Shown: in pieces, positions 54,616-64,000 of the stretch | How positions within the stretch are numbered: the first letter of the stretch is position 1 | Layout of the letters: every line of letters begins with the position of its first letter | Source of the DNA: Bacteroidales bacterium | GTDB lineage: Bacteria; Bacteroidota; Bacteroidia; Bacteroidales; Bacteroidaceae | Length of the DNA: 64,000 nt | Assembly: GCA_024690405.1 (NCBI GenBank) | Contig: JAILCU010000109.1 | Location: 1 to 64,000, forward strand | Direction of reading: 5' to 3' | The notes under the pieces: model-generated | Told to the model about the DNA's origin: nothing | Seen by the model: the letters and a program-made list of their open reading frames with translations, nothing else | Database searches by the model: none | Program-made: the position numbers and the translations under genes

Positions 54616-57069
54616 TCACTTTATAAACCTCAATCCCTTCACGTGGTTTCCCACGTACATCGGCACGAAATCTGCCGTGGTATACCATCGCGGTTTTTCC
54701 GGCATGTCGTCGTAGAGTTTGCGGCCATTGATTTTCAGGCCTTCAAAGGTGATATTTTCCACGCAACGCTCTTCGTTGTAACCATTGAGGATGGAGAGAT
54801 AAGGTTGGGGGCCGTTGTAGCGGACGTTGCGGAAGGTGACGTCCCTGACACCTCGTCCCGGTGCCGTGCAGTATTTCTCGTTCCATGCCACTTTCACCTG
54901 CAGGATGCTTCCGCGGTGGAGGCTCTCGATGCGGATGTTGTCAAAAAGCACGTTGCGCACGAGATTATCGTCGCCGCAGTTGATGGCTAAGCAGCCCTGA
55001 TAGTCCACCTGTGCCTCGCTCTGGCAAAGGATATCGATGTTCTCGTACACGAGGTCGCAGATGCTGTCGGGTGCCGAGGGATTGCCGTGGATGCCGATGA
55101 AGATGGGATGGGCGACATCGGCCCATAAAGTGGAGTTGCGCATACGCACATTGCGCACCGAACCCGTGAAGCCCTTGCGCGTGGCATAAGCCGTGGTGCA
55201 GTCATCGGAGTTGCGGCAGAATACGCGGTCGTAGAGCACATTGCTGCTGGCAAACACGTTGAGTCCGTCGCCCCACCCGGGGTGCGAGATGCTGCGCACA
55301 TCGTGCAGCACTACGCCATCCGAACCGCCCACGGGACAGGTGTTCAGCACGAGCCCGTCGATGTTCACGTTACGGCTGCGGTGCACGTGGCAACCCTCGT
55401 AGCCGTCGGCGGGACGAGCGATGCCGCGTCCCACGATGCTCACGTCGTGCGCATCCTCAATGGCAAACGTTCCCGTGAAATAAGCACCTCCGGCCAGATA
55501 GACCGTGGTGTTGGAGGCGAGACTGACGGTCTTCTCATCATACAGCCCCGGTGCGAAATAGCGGAAGGTGCGCCCTTGCTTGCGGGCCTGTTTCTCCGCT
55601 TCTTCGCGTGAGACGGGCGGACGCGAGGTGAACACGAGGAGGTTGTCGGTGATGTCGCCGTCGAATTCCACGCTGACGTTCTCGGGCTGGAAAAGCACGA
55701 ACTGCACGGTGCTGTCGTTCAACTGGTTGGCGATGACGCCACGGTAGTCGGGTCGCACGCGCGCGATCTTATATTTCTTGGTCTTGCACACCACACGCAC
55801 GAAGACGTCGCCGGTGAAGTCAAACATGGCATACGAGATCTCGCTCACGGCGTGCCCCGTGCCTCTGAGGGCCGACACCGAGGCGTCGGCGGGTTGGACG
55901 GAAGAGGCGGGAGCCGCAGCCACAGGGGCGTTGACCTTGGCCATGTAGGTGTCGATGCGCGTCCATTCCTTGGCACCGCGCGGTTGGATGAAAACGTCGT
56001 AGTCGTGTTTCAGCGGTGCTCCTTCTGGAGCGGGATAAGTGAATACCTCATGCAGTTTCTTGCCTTCGGTGACGCCCGGTGCCCGCGTGATGGTGGTCTC
56101 CTGTCCCACTTGTGCCTGTCCGTTTTTCAGGGCTTTGCGCTGAATGGCGAGCACTTTCTTGGCATAGGGCATCTTCAGTCCCTTCACCTTCACATAATGT
56201 TCGTAGGGCTTGCGGTAGATGTCCCACAGGCGGCCGCGTCCCATTGCTCCGGGCTCGTTCCATTTGCAGTAGAGCCCAGTACAGTCCGACCACGTCTCGA
56301 AAGGTACGTCGTAGCCTAAGTTGTAGCAGGCGGTGTATTCTATGCCTTTCATCAGGCGGTTGTCGAAGGCTCCCCAGAGGTCATCTCCCTGCTCCCACGC
56401 CAGTTCGCAGATGTCGCACAGCATGCCCAAGCCTAATTGCACATGCCCCTGGTCGCGTCCCGTCTCCTGGCATTGACCCGTGACGCCCACGTAGTTTGGC
56501 AAGGCTCCGTTGTCCTTGGCGTGTAGGAAGTAGTCGACGGAAGCCCGGTAGAGCGTGCTGTCCTCCAGGAAAAGGGCACATGCCATGCGGCAGCGGTTGA
56601 CCACGGCACCCCAGTTGCCGTTGGCATAGGGACTGTCTTCCTCAAACTTGTCGATGGCAGGCAGTATGGCCCTGCGCACCATCGCCGCCCACTCGGGCGT
56701 AGCATGCCGGCGCAGGAGCGTCATCGCCCTGACGAGGTCAAAGCCCTGGATGCAGCACAACGGAGCGTCGTGACCGTCAAAGCGCTGCAGCGTCCGGGCA
56801 TAGGCGTTGATGATCTCGAGTGCTTTCGCCTGATGGGCTTCGCGCGCAGCCGTCACTCCGCTACCCTTCTCCGTGCACACCCGGGCACATTCGAGCGCCG
56901 CACGCATATCGCGTTCGCTGCCGACCTTCGAGCGGCGGAACTCGCCGTCGCGGGCCACCACCTCGTAGGGCCCTGCTATTTTATACCCGGAGTAATCTGT
57001 TTGTGCCCGTACGACGGTTACCGGCAACGACAGCAGGAAAAGGGCGAAAATGACGCATCGTTCTCTCAT
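54616..57069 (-). CDS. Two-domain secreted protein: alginate-lyase-like N-terminal domain and GH28/right-handed beta-helix C-terminal domain
   Basis: N-term: YANGNWGAVVNRCRMACALFLEDSTLYRASVDYFLHA...GQCQETGRDQGHVQLGLGMLCDICELAWEQG; C-term: pectate-lyase-fold repeats (NVNIDGLVLNTCPVGGSDGVVLHDVRSISHPGWGDGLNVFASSNVLYDRVFCRNSDDC). Confidence 0.8.
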   Translation of the reverse strand: MRERCVIFALFLLSLPVTVVRAQTDYSGYKIAGPYEVVARDGEFRRSKVGSERDMRAALECARVCTEKGSGVTAAREAHQAKALEIINAYARTLQRFDGHDAPLCCIQGFDLVRAMTLLRRHATPEWAAMVRRAILPAIDKFEEDSPYANGNWGAVVNRCRMACALFLEDSTLYRASVDYFLHAKDNGALPNYVGVTGQCQETGRDQGHVQLGLGMLCDICELAWEQGDDLWGAFDNRLMKGIEYTACYNLGYDVPFETWSDCTGLYCKWNEPGAMGRGRLWDIYRKPYEHYVKVKGLKMPYAKKVLAIQRKALKNGQAQVGQETTITRAPGVTEGKKLHEVFTYPAPEGAPLKHDYDVFIQPRGAKEWTRIDTYMAKVNAPVAAAPASSVQPADASVSALRGTGHAVSEISYAMFDFTGDVFVRVVCKTKKYKIARVRPDYRGVIANQLNDSTVQFVLFQPENVSVEFDGDITDNLLVFTSRPPVSREEAEKQARKQGRTFRYFAPGLYDEKTVSLASNTTVYLAGGAYFTGTFAIEDAHDVSIVGRGIARPADGYEGCHVHRSRNVNIDGLVLNTCPVGGSDGVVLHDVRSISHPGWGDGLNVFASSNVLYDRVFCRNSDDCTTAYATRKGFTGSVRNVRMRNSTLWADVAHPIFIGIHGNPSAPDSICDLVYENIDILCQSEAQVDYQGCLAINCGDDNLVRNVLFDNIRIESLHRGSILQVKVAWNEKYCTAPGRGVRDVTFRNVRYNGPQPYLSILNGYNEERCVENITFEGLKINGRKLYDDMPEKPRWYTTADFVPMYVGNHVKGLRFIK

Positions 57070-57110
57070 CGGTGTATTGATTTTGTGTTATTTACAAGTC
57101 TATTGCGCTG

Positions 57111-57118
57111 CAAAGATA
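57111..57118 (-). promoter_or_regulatory. -7 element for the 54616-57069 gene
   Basis: caaagata = TATCTTTG on minus strand. Confidence 0.55.
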
Positions 57119-57193
57119 ACACTTTTAATCATACGATTCCCGTTTTGGGGCAAAAAAGTAAATGATGCATCTTGTTTAGGCCGGCATTGGTTG

Positions 57194-57320
57194 GGGTTTA
57201 AAGGGATTAAAAGGGTTTAAGGGTTTAAGAGTTTAAAGGGTTTAAGAGTTTAAGAGTTTAAGAGTTTAAGGGGTTTAAGGGTTTAAGGGTTTAAGGGTTT
57301 AAGAGTTTAAGGGTTTAATG
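57194..57320. repeat. Octamer repeat gggtttaa/gagtttaa, ~14 copies
   Basis: Direct inspection; contains a canonical G-quadruplex pattern at 57270-57297. Confidence 0.95.
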
Positions 57321-57337
57321 GCTTCTATAGCCAACAG

Positions 57338-58948
57338 CTAAGGTTTAAGGTTTCTCCTCCTCTTCCTCCTCGCTCTCAGCGCCCTGGCCCCCACGATGGG
57401 CCAACTGGGAAAACGGCGGGCCTGGCGGCGTACCATGGGAATATCCCAGAGAAGGAAGGCGATGGCAAGGAAGGCACTGATGTAAAGCACCCAGCCATAG
57501 AGTTGCTTGATGCTCACGGCCATCATGTCTGGAATGAAATGCTCCATCCACAGGCCAACGTCGAAGGGCTCCGACGTGAACGCAGGCATGTCAAGATAAG
57601 CCGTATAGCGGAGGATGTTGTCCGCCATGTAATAGCGTAAGCCCCATGCATACAATGCACAGCCGATGACGCCACCGATGTACATATGCATGAAGTTGAA
57701 CACCGACAACGACTGAAAGAAATGCTCGAAGGTCATGATCTCATGCAGACTCCACATGAAAGAAATGCTCAGTACGGCATAACTGAAGCCGCGGAAGGCG
57801 ATGGGCAGGCGCAACACCTCTATGTTGATGTGCGCGGCCACAAGGAAATAGAAACCGGCGGCGTAAAGCGTCACACCAATTAAGCCGATGGCGATGAGTT
57901 TATAGACATTGAAATGCCACACCTTCAGCCATAGCCACGAGAGCAGACAGCCGAGCCAGATGCCAGGCAAAGCCCACAGCGTGAGGCCTCGCGAACGCAG
58001 CATCTCGTAGTCCATCACCTCCTCGAAGAACACTTCTTCCAGCACGTGCTCCGTAGCCAGCATGCCCTCCACAACCACTATGAGCAGCAAGATAGGCACC
58101 AAATGGCGATACGTCCACATCTTCGGTTCGTAATAGGGCTGCTGCTTGGTCCACATGCGATGCAGACATCCGCCCAGGGTGATGAGCGACGAGCCCGTGA
58201 GCATGCGGATCGTGGGCGAATGCCACCAGTCGAGCCAGTCGCCGTAGTTGAAAATATAGGCGATCTGCAGACCTAGCAGACTCCAGAAACCCGCCCCCAG
58301 CCAGTCAATACCCTTCAAAGGGACGCGCTGGGGCATCGGGCACCACGGACGGGTCAGAAAGAACTGAACGCACACCACCAGCAGCATCAGGATGATAACG
58401 AACCAATAGGAGACGTACCAGTGCATCTCGTGGGCAAAGAAAGCACTGTACCAGGCCTGCACCTCGATGCTCGTGAGCAGGATGATGTGCAGGCACCGGA
58501 AAAACACCCCCATGTCGCGTGTCGGGGTCATCCACAGCTGGATGTTTGACATATTCTCAAAGGTGCCCTGTATTTTGGCCATGCCTGCCACGAAGCACAA
58601 GACCCACATCAGCGGAAGAAAAGTGGTATGCATGAAGAGCCAGTTGCAAAGCGCTAACACCAACGCTGAGGTGATCAGCAAAGAACGGTTGGTGAAGCGG
58701 AATTTCATGCGGAAGAGAATGGGGAAATAGATGGCCATGCCCGCCAGGTTGGAGTAGAGGCACATCGTCACGTCCTCGCGCATGATGGAGCGCCCCCCGA
58801 TCATCTCGTTCAGCGCACCCAGGTACACGCAACCGGCCAGTTGGAAGCAGAAAGCCTGCACTACATAAATCCACGGCCGCAGCCAACGCGGCACGAAGTC
58901 GCGGAACATGGGCATGGCAAAGGGGGGAGGAGTAGGATGGGAGGTCAT
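57338..58948 (-). CDS. MFS-type transporter of a tripartite efflux operon
   Basis: ~536 aa, multiple TM segments; ATG at 58948 one base after the stop of the HlyD gene. Confidence 0.8.
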   Translation of the reverse strand: MTSHPTPPPFAMPMFRDFVPRWLRPWIYVVQAFCFQLAGCVYLGALNEMIGGRSIMREDVTMCLYSNLAGMAIYFPILFRMKFRFTNRSLLITSALVLALCNWLFMHTTFLPLMWVLCFVAGMAKIQGTFENMSNIQLWMTPTRDMGVFFRCLHIILLTSIEVQAWYSAFFAHEMHWYVSYWFVIILMLLVVCVQFFLTRPWCPMPQRVPLKGIDWLGAGFWSLLGLQIAYIFNYGDWLDWWHSPTIRMLTGSSLITLGGCLHRMWTKQQPYYEPKMWTYRHLVPILLLIVVVEGMLATEHVLEEVFFEEVMDYEMLRSRGLTLWALPGIWLGCLLSWLWLKVWHFNVYKLIAIGLIGVTLYAAGFYFLVAAHINIEVLRLPIAFRGFSYAVLSISFMWSLHEIMTFEHFFQSLSVFNFMHMYIGGVIGCALYAWGLRYYMADNILRYTAYLDMPAFTSEPFDVGLWMEHFIPDMMAVSIKQLYGWVLYISAFLAIAFLLWDIPMVRRQARRFPSWPIVGARALRARRKRRRNLKP

Positions 58949-58949
58949 C

Positions 58950-59984
58950 TCAGTATTCCACTTCACATTCTACGTTCAGCCCGGCGCGCAGACGGACCAG
59001 GTCTTCAGCATGGTTTCCTTCGAGGCTGATGCGCACGGGCACGCGCTGCTCCACTTTCACGAAGTTACCGGTGGCGTTGTCCTGCGGAATCAGGCTATAG
59101 GCGCTGCCCGTGGCATCGGAGATGCGTTCTACGATGCCTGTGTACACTATGTCCGGCACGGCATCGGCTTTCACACGCACCTTGGCACCCACACAGATGT
59201 TTGGCAGTTGCGTCTCGCGGTAGTTAGCCACAACCCACATCTCTTCGCTGTCAACGATATCCACCAGCGTCTGTCCCGGTTGCACCAGCTGCCCCTCATG
59301 GATTTCCTTCCTACCGAGCACGCCGTCGGCAGTAGCCACGACGACGGTATAGGAGAGGTTCAGCCGTGCGAGGTCAAGGCGGGCACGCGCCACTTCTATG
59401 GCGGCTTCGCTCTGCTGCAGATGATGACCTTGTTCGCTGCGCAGCAGCGTCATCGAACGCCGCTGACGGTTGACGGCTTCGTAGCGTGCAGCGGCAGCCT
59501 GATAGGCGGTATGCACGTTGTCGGCCTGCTGCTGCGTCACGCTCTGCTCCGCCAGCAGTTTCTCGAAGCGCGCATCTTCACGACGCGCATGTTCCATCTG
59601 CGCACGCAGTTCCTCGATGGTGGCCTCCGTCACGCCGATATTGCTACTTGTCGTGGCCATTCCCGTGGTCGTGGCACGGCTCCCGGCTTCGGCATTGGCC
59701 AGTTCGGCTTCGGCCTGTGCTACAGCCAGACGGTATTCCGTATCCTCGATTACCGCCAGCGTATCGCCTTTCCTGACGGACTGGAACTCCTCGAAGCGGA
59801 TTTCCTTGATGAAACCCGCCACGCGCGTGTTCACGGGGGTGATATGCTGCCTCACGTGGGCATTATCCGTCCACTCTACCCGACCAAAATGGGCGAAGTT
59901 CAGAATGACGATGGCGGCACCGGCTACGAGCAGCACCATCACGATGATATTGTACGTCCAACGATAGATGATTTTCTTTTCCAT
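58950..59984 (-). CDS. HlyD/EmrA-family membrane fusion protein
   Basis: WTDNAHVRQHITPVNTRVAGFIKEIRFEEFQSVRKGDTLAVIEDTEYRLAVAQAEAELANAEAG. Confidence 0.95.
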   Translation of the reverse strand: MEKKIIYRWTYNIIVMVLLVAGAAIVILNFAHFGRVEWTDNAHVRQHITPVNTRVAGFIKEIRFEEFQSVRKGDTLAVIEDTEYRLAVAQAEAELANAEAGSRATTTGMATTSSNIGVTEATIEELRAQMEHARREDARFEKLLAEQSVTQQQADNVHTAYQAAAARYEAVNRQRRSMTLLRSEQGHHLQQSEAAIEVARARLDLARLNLSYTVVVATADGVLGRKEIHEGQLVQPGQTLVDIVDSEEMWVVANYRETQLPNICVGAKVRVKADAVPDIVYTGIVERISDATGSAYSLIPQDNATGNFVKVEQRVPVRISLEGNHAEDLVRLRAGLNVECEVEY

Positions 59985-59986
59985 AA

Positions 59987-61300
59987 TTATAATGTGTTGC
60001 TGATATACTTGAGTTGGTAATAGTTGTAAATCACATTGATGCGCGCGCTCACCAGGGCGAGTTCCGCATCGAGTTTCACGTTGGCGGCATCCACCATGTC
60101 GGTGATCAGCGCCAGGCCGTTCTCGTAGCGGTTCTGGATAATACGGTAGTTCTGCTCAGCCAGTTCCACGCTTTTCTGCTGCGTCTCGAGTTCGGAGAAG
60201 GCCGTGAGATAGTTGGTGTAGGCGGCTTGCATGGCATTCTCCACGCCCTCGGCGGCTTCGCGTTGCTGCTGCTGACTGCGGCGTACAGCGGTGCGGGCCT
60301 GACGCAGCCGTTTGTTGTTTTTCCATAGCGAGGAGAAAGAATAGTTCACGCCTACGCCCACATACCAGTAGTTGATGTTCTTGTCCAGCGTAGGAATCTC
60401 GAACGTCACGGGACCGTCGAAGTGGTCTTCTGCCACCAAGGCTACTTTCGGCAGACGCTCCGCACGTTCCAGCCGCACTTTTTGCTGAGCCATGCGCAGA
60501 CCTATAGCCGCTTTCTTCAGGTCGGCATTGTGCTCGGTGGAGAGTTGCTGCCACCTGTTTTCGCCTTCCTGAGGGCAGAGTGCTTCAGCGAAATCGTCTT
60601 TGGGGAGAATGGTTACCACGGTGTCGATGCCTAAAGCCGTCGCCAACTGATGGCTGATGATGCGCCTGGCATCTTGCACGCGTGTGCGTCCCAGTTTCAG
60701 GCTCTCCAACTGCAGTTCATGCCTCGTGATGTCGTTCTCCAGAGCCACGCCCTGTTCCATGCGCCGCCGCGTCTGTGCGATCAAAGTCTCTGCCAGCGCG
60801 ATGTTCTGCTCGAACACCGCCTCTTGGTTGTGCAGGTTGTGCAGTTGCAAATAGTGCCCTGCGAGCAGGAAACGTACGCGCTGACGGTTCTCCCCGGCTT
60901 CGGCTTCGGCCTGTTCGCGCATCAGTTCGGCCAAACGGATGCCGCTGCTGACGGCTCCTCCGCTATACACGGTCTGCCGCGCCATCAGTGCGAAGTTGTT
61001 GCCGAAATGAGGCGTCTTGGCCGTGAACCTGTTACGCAGTGGACGGTCCCATATCTTCACGTTTCCCATATAGCTCACGGAAGCTGTCGCCTCGACATCG
61101 GGGCGCCGGGCCGAACGCGCCGCGGCCACACCTTCTTCGGCCTCGGCGATGGCTGTCGTGTGCGACTGGATGGAAGCGTTATGCGCTTCGGCCGTCATGA
61201 AAAGTTGCTCCAATGTCATCCCGAGCGGCTCCTGTGCCGGGGCGCAGAGCACGCCGGCTGCAGCACAAACTGCCGTCAGCCACTTTCTTTTTTCCTTCAT
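59987..61300 (-). CDS. TolC-family outer membrane efflux protein
   Basis: Signal peptide, repeated helical TolC-type halves, first gene of the efflux operon. Confidence 0.93.
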   Translation of the reverse strand: MKEKRKWLTAVCAAAGVLCAPAQEPLGMTLEQLFMTAEAHNASIQSHTTAIAEAEEGVAAARSARRPDVEATASVSYMGNVKIWDRPLRNRFTAKTPHFGNNFALMARQTVYSGGAVSSGIRLAELMREQAEAEAGENRQRVRFLLAGHYLQLHNLHNQEAVFEQNIALAETLIAQTRRRMEQGVALENDITRHELQLESLKLGRTRVQDARRIISHQLATALGIDTVVTILPKDDFAEALCPQEGENRWQQLSTEHNADLKKAAIGLRMAQQKVRLERAERLPKVALVAEDHFDGPVTFEIPTLDKNINYWYVGVGVNYSFSSLWKNNKRLRQARTAVRRSQQQQREAAEGVENAMQAAYTNYLTAFSELETQQKSVELAEQNYRIIQNRYENGLALITDMVDAANVKLDAELALVSARINVIYNYYQLKYISNTL

Positions 61301-61409
61301 AAAATAACTGATTATACGATGGTTTCTGAAATGTTTTAGCCAGCATTTGCCCTGGCCTTTGTCCTTTCAAAAACTACAACCCTGCAGGCATTCTTGCTTT
61401 TTGCGGCTG

Positions 61410-61417
61410 CAAAGGTA
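61410..61417 (-). promoter_or_regulatory. -7 element for efflux operon
   Basis: caaaggta = TACCTTTG on minus strand. Confidence 0.5.
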
Positions 61418-61517
61418 GGCAAAAACAACAACAGTTGTAACCTTACGGATTCTTGCATACGGCCGATTCTTAACAATCTTTAGCATTCCTGCCTCCCTTC
61501 CACACACCAAAAATACG

Positions 61518-61525
61518 TACCTTTG
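61518..61525 (+). promoter_or_regulatory. -7 element TACCTTTG for rnhB
   Basis: Located 3 nt before ATG at 61528, implying translation from ATG at 61558. Confidence 0.6.
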
Positions 61526-61557
61526 CCATGAATTGTAAGTGTTTTGCCGTAAGTTCC

Positions 61558-62157
61558 ATGCTGAAATCATTCCATACACCCCACGTCATCGAGGCGGGCT
61601 GCGACGAAGCTGGCCGCGGATGTCTGGCCGGACCTGTCTTTGCCGCGGCCGTCATCCTTCCGGCTGATTTCCGCAACGAGCTGCTCAACGACTCCAAGCA
61701 GCTCACCGAGCGCCAGCGCTACAGCCTGAGGGAGGTGATTGAGCGTGAGGCCGTGGCCTGGGCCGTAGCGGAATGCTCACCGCAGGAGATTGACAAGTTC
61801 AACATCCTGCGCTGCTCCATCCTCGCCATGCAGCGTGCCGTGGAGCAACTCTCCGTGCAACCCCAGCACCTCATCATCGATGGCAACCGGTGGATGGCTT
61901 TTCACATCCCTGCCGACACCGTCGTCAAGGGCGACGCCATCTACATGAGCATCGCCGCCGCCAGCGTCCTTGCCAAGACGTACCGCGATGATTGCATGAA
62001 AGCCCTCGCCAAAGACTACCCTCAGTACGGATGGGACAAAAATATGGGTTATCCTGCCAAGGCTCACCGCGAGGCGATACGCCAGTTCGGTCCCACGCCC
62101 CACCACCGCATGACCTTCCGCCTTCTCCCCGAACAGCAGCTGATGCTGGATCTGTAG
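61558..62157 (+). CDS. rnhB: Ribonuclease HII
   Basis: [59 protein letters not shown]; start at [14 protein letters not shown]. Confidence 0.95.
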   Translation: MLKSFHTPHVIEAGCDEAGRGCLAGPVFAAAVILPADFRNELLNDSKQLTERQRYSLREVIEREAVAWAVAECSPQEIDKFNILRCSILAMQRAVEQLSVQPQHLIIDGNRWMAFHIPADTVVKGDAIYMSIAAASVLAKTYRDDCMKALAKDYPQYGWDKNMGYPAKAHREAIRQFGPTPHHRMTFRLLPEQQLMLDL

Positions 62158-62227
62158 CTGCCGCCGGCGGACACCTACGCATCATTCATCCTATTTATAT
62201 ATAGAACCCGAAAACCAAACACACGCC

Positions 62228-64000
62228 ATGCGCTTTCCCTCGAAACTCCCCCTGTTTCTCTTCCTGCTCACGACAGCCACGCTGAACGCTGCGGCAGATT
62301 ATACGTCCTTTCTCACCCCGGAACGCGGATTCACCGAGGTCACCGACATGGATCAGATCATCGGTGGTCCCGACTATTGCTATATCCTTTGCGCGGCAGA
62401 GGATCCTGCGCTCATCGTGGGCGTAGGCACCTACGAGGCAAAGCCCGATTGGGCCGGCGACGACACCAAGGCCTTGCGCTACGACTCGGCTGCCACGGAC
62501 CCCGTGCTCAACCTCAGCAACTTCTTCACCATCGAGAAAAACGACCATTTCATCGGGCTGAAGAACGTTTTCTACAACAGCCATTTCTTCCAGACGCACG
62601 AGAATGCGGGCTTCATGTATGTGCTCACCTACACCGAACCGACGCTCTCGGAATGGTGCTATCTGCAGCCCACCTTCAACGATGGATACTGGCTCTTCGA
62701 GAGCGGCAAATACCCCGTCGCGAGCAACGACTGGGCCTGCGGATACCTGGGGCCGTGGAACCTGAAGGTGGCCCAAGGCGAGGCTTTGGCGCTGAACCGG
62801 CGCAACACCGATGACGATCCCGCAGGACATTTCCGGATGTTCCGCATCAGACGTAAGGACCTGCAGCTGGCATGGAGCCAACGGTGGAAAGAGGCTTCTG
62901 TCATCAACAAGATGGAGATGTCCTGGCTGATCTGCAATCCGTCCTTCGAGACGGGCGACGAACGGGGATGGACCCTCGTGGGCAAGGATGCAAACGGCAA
63001 TGAGGAGTTCCGCGCCCATAGCGACTATCCCATGACGGAACAGGACGGGACCTATCTGCTGAATGCCTATCAGTGGTGGGCCCAGACGCTCGGCGCTACG
63101 CAGACCGTGGAGAACATCCCCTGCGGGAAATATGAGCTGTCGGCGGTCGTGGCCACCTGGGAGGGACGCACCGTCACCTTCAGCGCCAACGACAAATCCA
63201 TCACCAAGAAAGGTGGCGGCGACGACAAAGGCATCAAGGTTTCGCTCAACGTGGACATCGGGCCTGAAGGCAAACTGACCATCGGCGCACAAAGCACTGC
63301 ACAGTGGTGGGAAGAAGGCCACGAGAGCGAGACGCAGACGTTCTTCAAGCTGGACCACGTGCAGCTCAAATGCCGCAGTATGTTTATCCAGGCATTGGCC
63401 GTACCCCTGCCCAACGACGGGAGCACGACGCTCCTGCCGGAACAGTGGTATTACTACGATGCACCGCTCTTTGCCGACTACAGCCTCCAGGGCCGGATCA
63501 GCGACATCGTCTATACCACCAACGGACAAGTGACGCAACTCGGCGCCACGACCAAGGCCACCCGTGCCAAAATGACCTTCGAGCCCGGACGTCTGTTCTT
63601 CAAGACTGAGGCCGGGGATGCCACGCTGAGTATTCAGCCCCTGCAGGGCCCCACCACAGGACTCTTCACCGTAACAGCACTCAACGTCGACGGCTTACCG
63701 AATTCCATCGCCGGCATCAATCTGAACCCCGACGGCCCGGGCAGCGACGGCACCAAGAAAATCAGCCGCTACCTGGCCTCCAAGAGCTACGACCTCATCG
63801 GCTGCAGCGAGGACTTCAACTACCACGGTTCGCTGATGTCGGCCCTGCTCGACGACTACAGCAGCGGCACCGTGCGCAGCACGCTGAGCGTGGGCAACCT
63901 GCCGCTGGGACAGCTCTTCCAGGGCAGTTTCCGCTTCGACACCGACGGACTGAACATCATCTGGAAAAACGACGCCCTGCAGATCAGCAACGAGAGCTGG
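62228..64000 (+). CDS. Secreted protein with novel N-terminal region and C-terminal endonuclease/exonuclease/phosphatase-like domain, truncated by window end
   Basis: Open frame from ATG 62228 with signal peptide MRFPSKLPLFLFLLTTATLNAAADYTSF; TVTALNVDGLPNS...ISRYLASKSYDLIGCSEDFNYH resembles EEP motifs; not in the ORF track because no stop is reached. Confidence 0.75.
   Translation, partial: MRFPSKLPLFLFLLTTATLNAAADYTSFLTPERGFTEVTDMDQIIGGPDYCYILCAAEDPALIVGVGTYEAKPDWAGDDTKALRYDSAATDPVLNLSNFFTIEKNDHFIGLKNVFYNSHFFQTHENAGFMYVLTYTEPTLSEWCYLQPTFNDGYWLFESGKYPVASNDWACGYLGPWNLKVAQGEALALNRRNTDDDPAGHFRMFRIRRKDLQLAWSQRWKEASVINKMEMSWLICNPSFETGDERGWTLVGKDANGNEEFRAHSDYPMTEQDGTYLLNAYQWWAQTLGATQTVENIPCGKYELSAVVATWEGRTVTFSANDKSITKKGGGDDKGIKVSLNVDIGPEGKLTIGAQSTAQWWEEGHESETQTFFKLDHVQLKCRSMFIQALAVPLPNDGSTTLLPEQWYYYDAPLFADYSLQGRISDIVYTTNGQVTQLGATTKATRAKMTFEPGRLFFKTEAGDATLSIQPLQGPTTGLFTVTALNVDGLPNSIAGINLNPDGPGSDGTKKISRYLASKSYDLIGCSEDFNYHGSLMSALLDDYSSGTVRSTLSVGNLPLGQLFQGSFRFDTDGLNIIWKNDALQISNESW

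Noticed and set aside
1-64000. Search for phage, transposase, toxin-antitoxin, reverse transcriptase or known defence genes
   Set aside because: No translated ORF shows such motifs; the window is dominated by metabolic, envelope and cell-shape genes

Overview
The window is chromosomal DNA from a high-GC Bacteroidales bacterium, probably Prevotellaceae or a relative. This rests on SusC/SusD genes, repeated TAnnTTTG -7 promoter elements, and gene content. From left to right it carries: (1) a starch-utilization locus (partial MFS sugar transporter, LacI regulator, SusC, SusD, SusE-like, an enlarged SusF-like protein, alpha-amylase) followed by a GH53 endo-galactanase and a MATE transporter; (2) a three-gene surface/secreted protein cluster (PCMD-like lipoprotein, OM beta-barrel, 1178-aa multidomain calycin-like protein); (3) DUF349, CorA and peptidyl-prolyl isomerase genes; (4) a TamB/TamA-like pair; (5) a membrane-anchored sensor-AraC regulator; (6) divergent glycosidases (a GH2 protein and a GH29-GH3 fusion); (7) a PAP2 phosphatase, then a ~1.8 kb repeat-dense intergenic island; (8) an aminotransferase, a PurH cut at its domain boundary, and the mreBCD-mrdA-rodA cluster; (9) a small lower-GC membrane protein + winged-helix pair; (10) an alginate-lyase-like/GH28-like fusion; (11) a TolC-HlyD-MFS efflux operon, rnhB, and a partial endonuclease/exonuclease/phosphatase-type protein. 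I see no CRISPR array, transposase, phage module, rRNA or convincing tRNA. The most unusual signals are a strong promoter-like sequence with no normal gene downstream, reading into a 38-bp tandem array and a micro-ORF (44.0-44.4 kb); many unrelated short tandem-repeat arrays in intergenic gaps; the IMP-cyclohydrolase-only purH; and the GH29-GH3 fusion, whose linker shares sequence with a dispersed intergenic repeat. All family assignments come from reading the translations, not from database searches.
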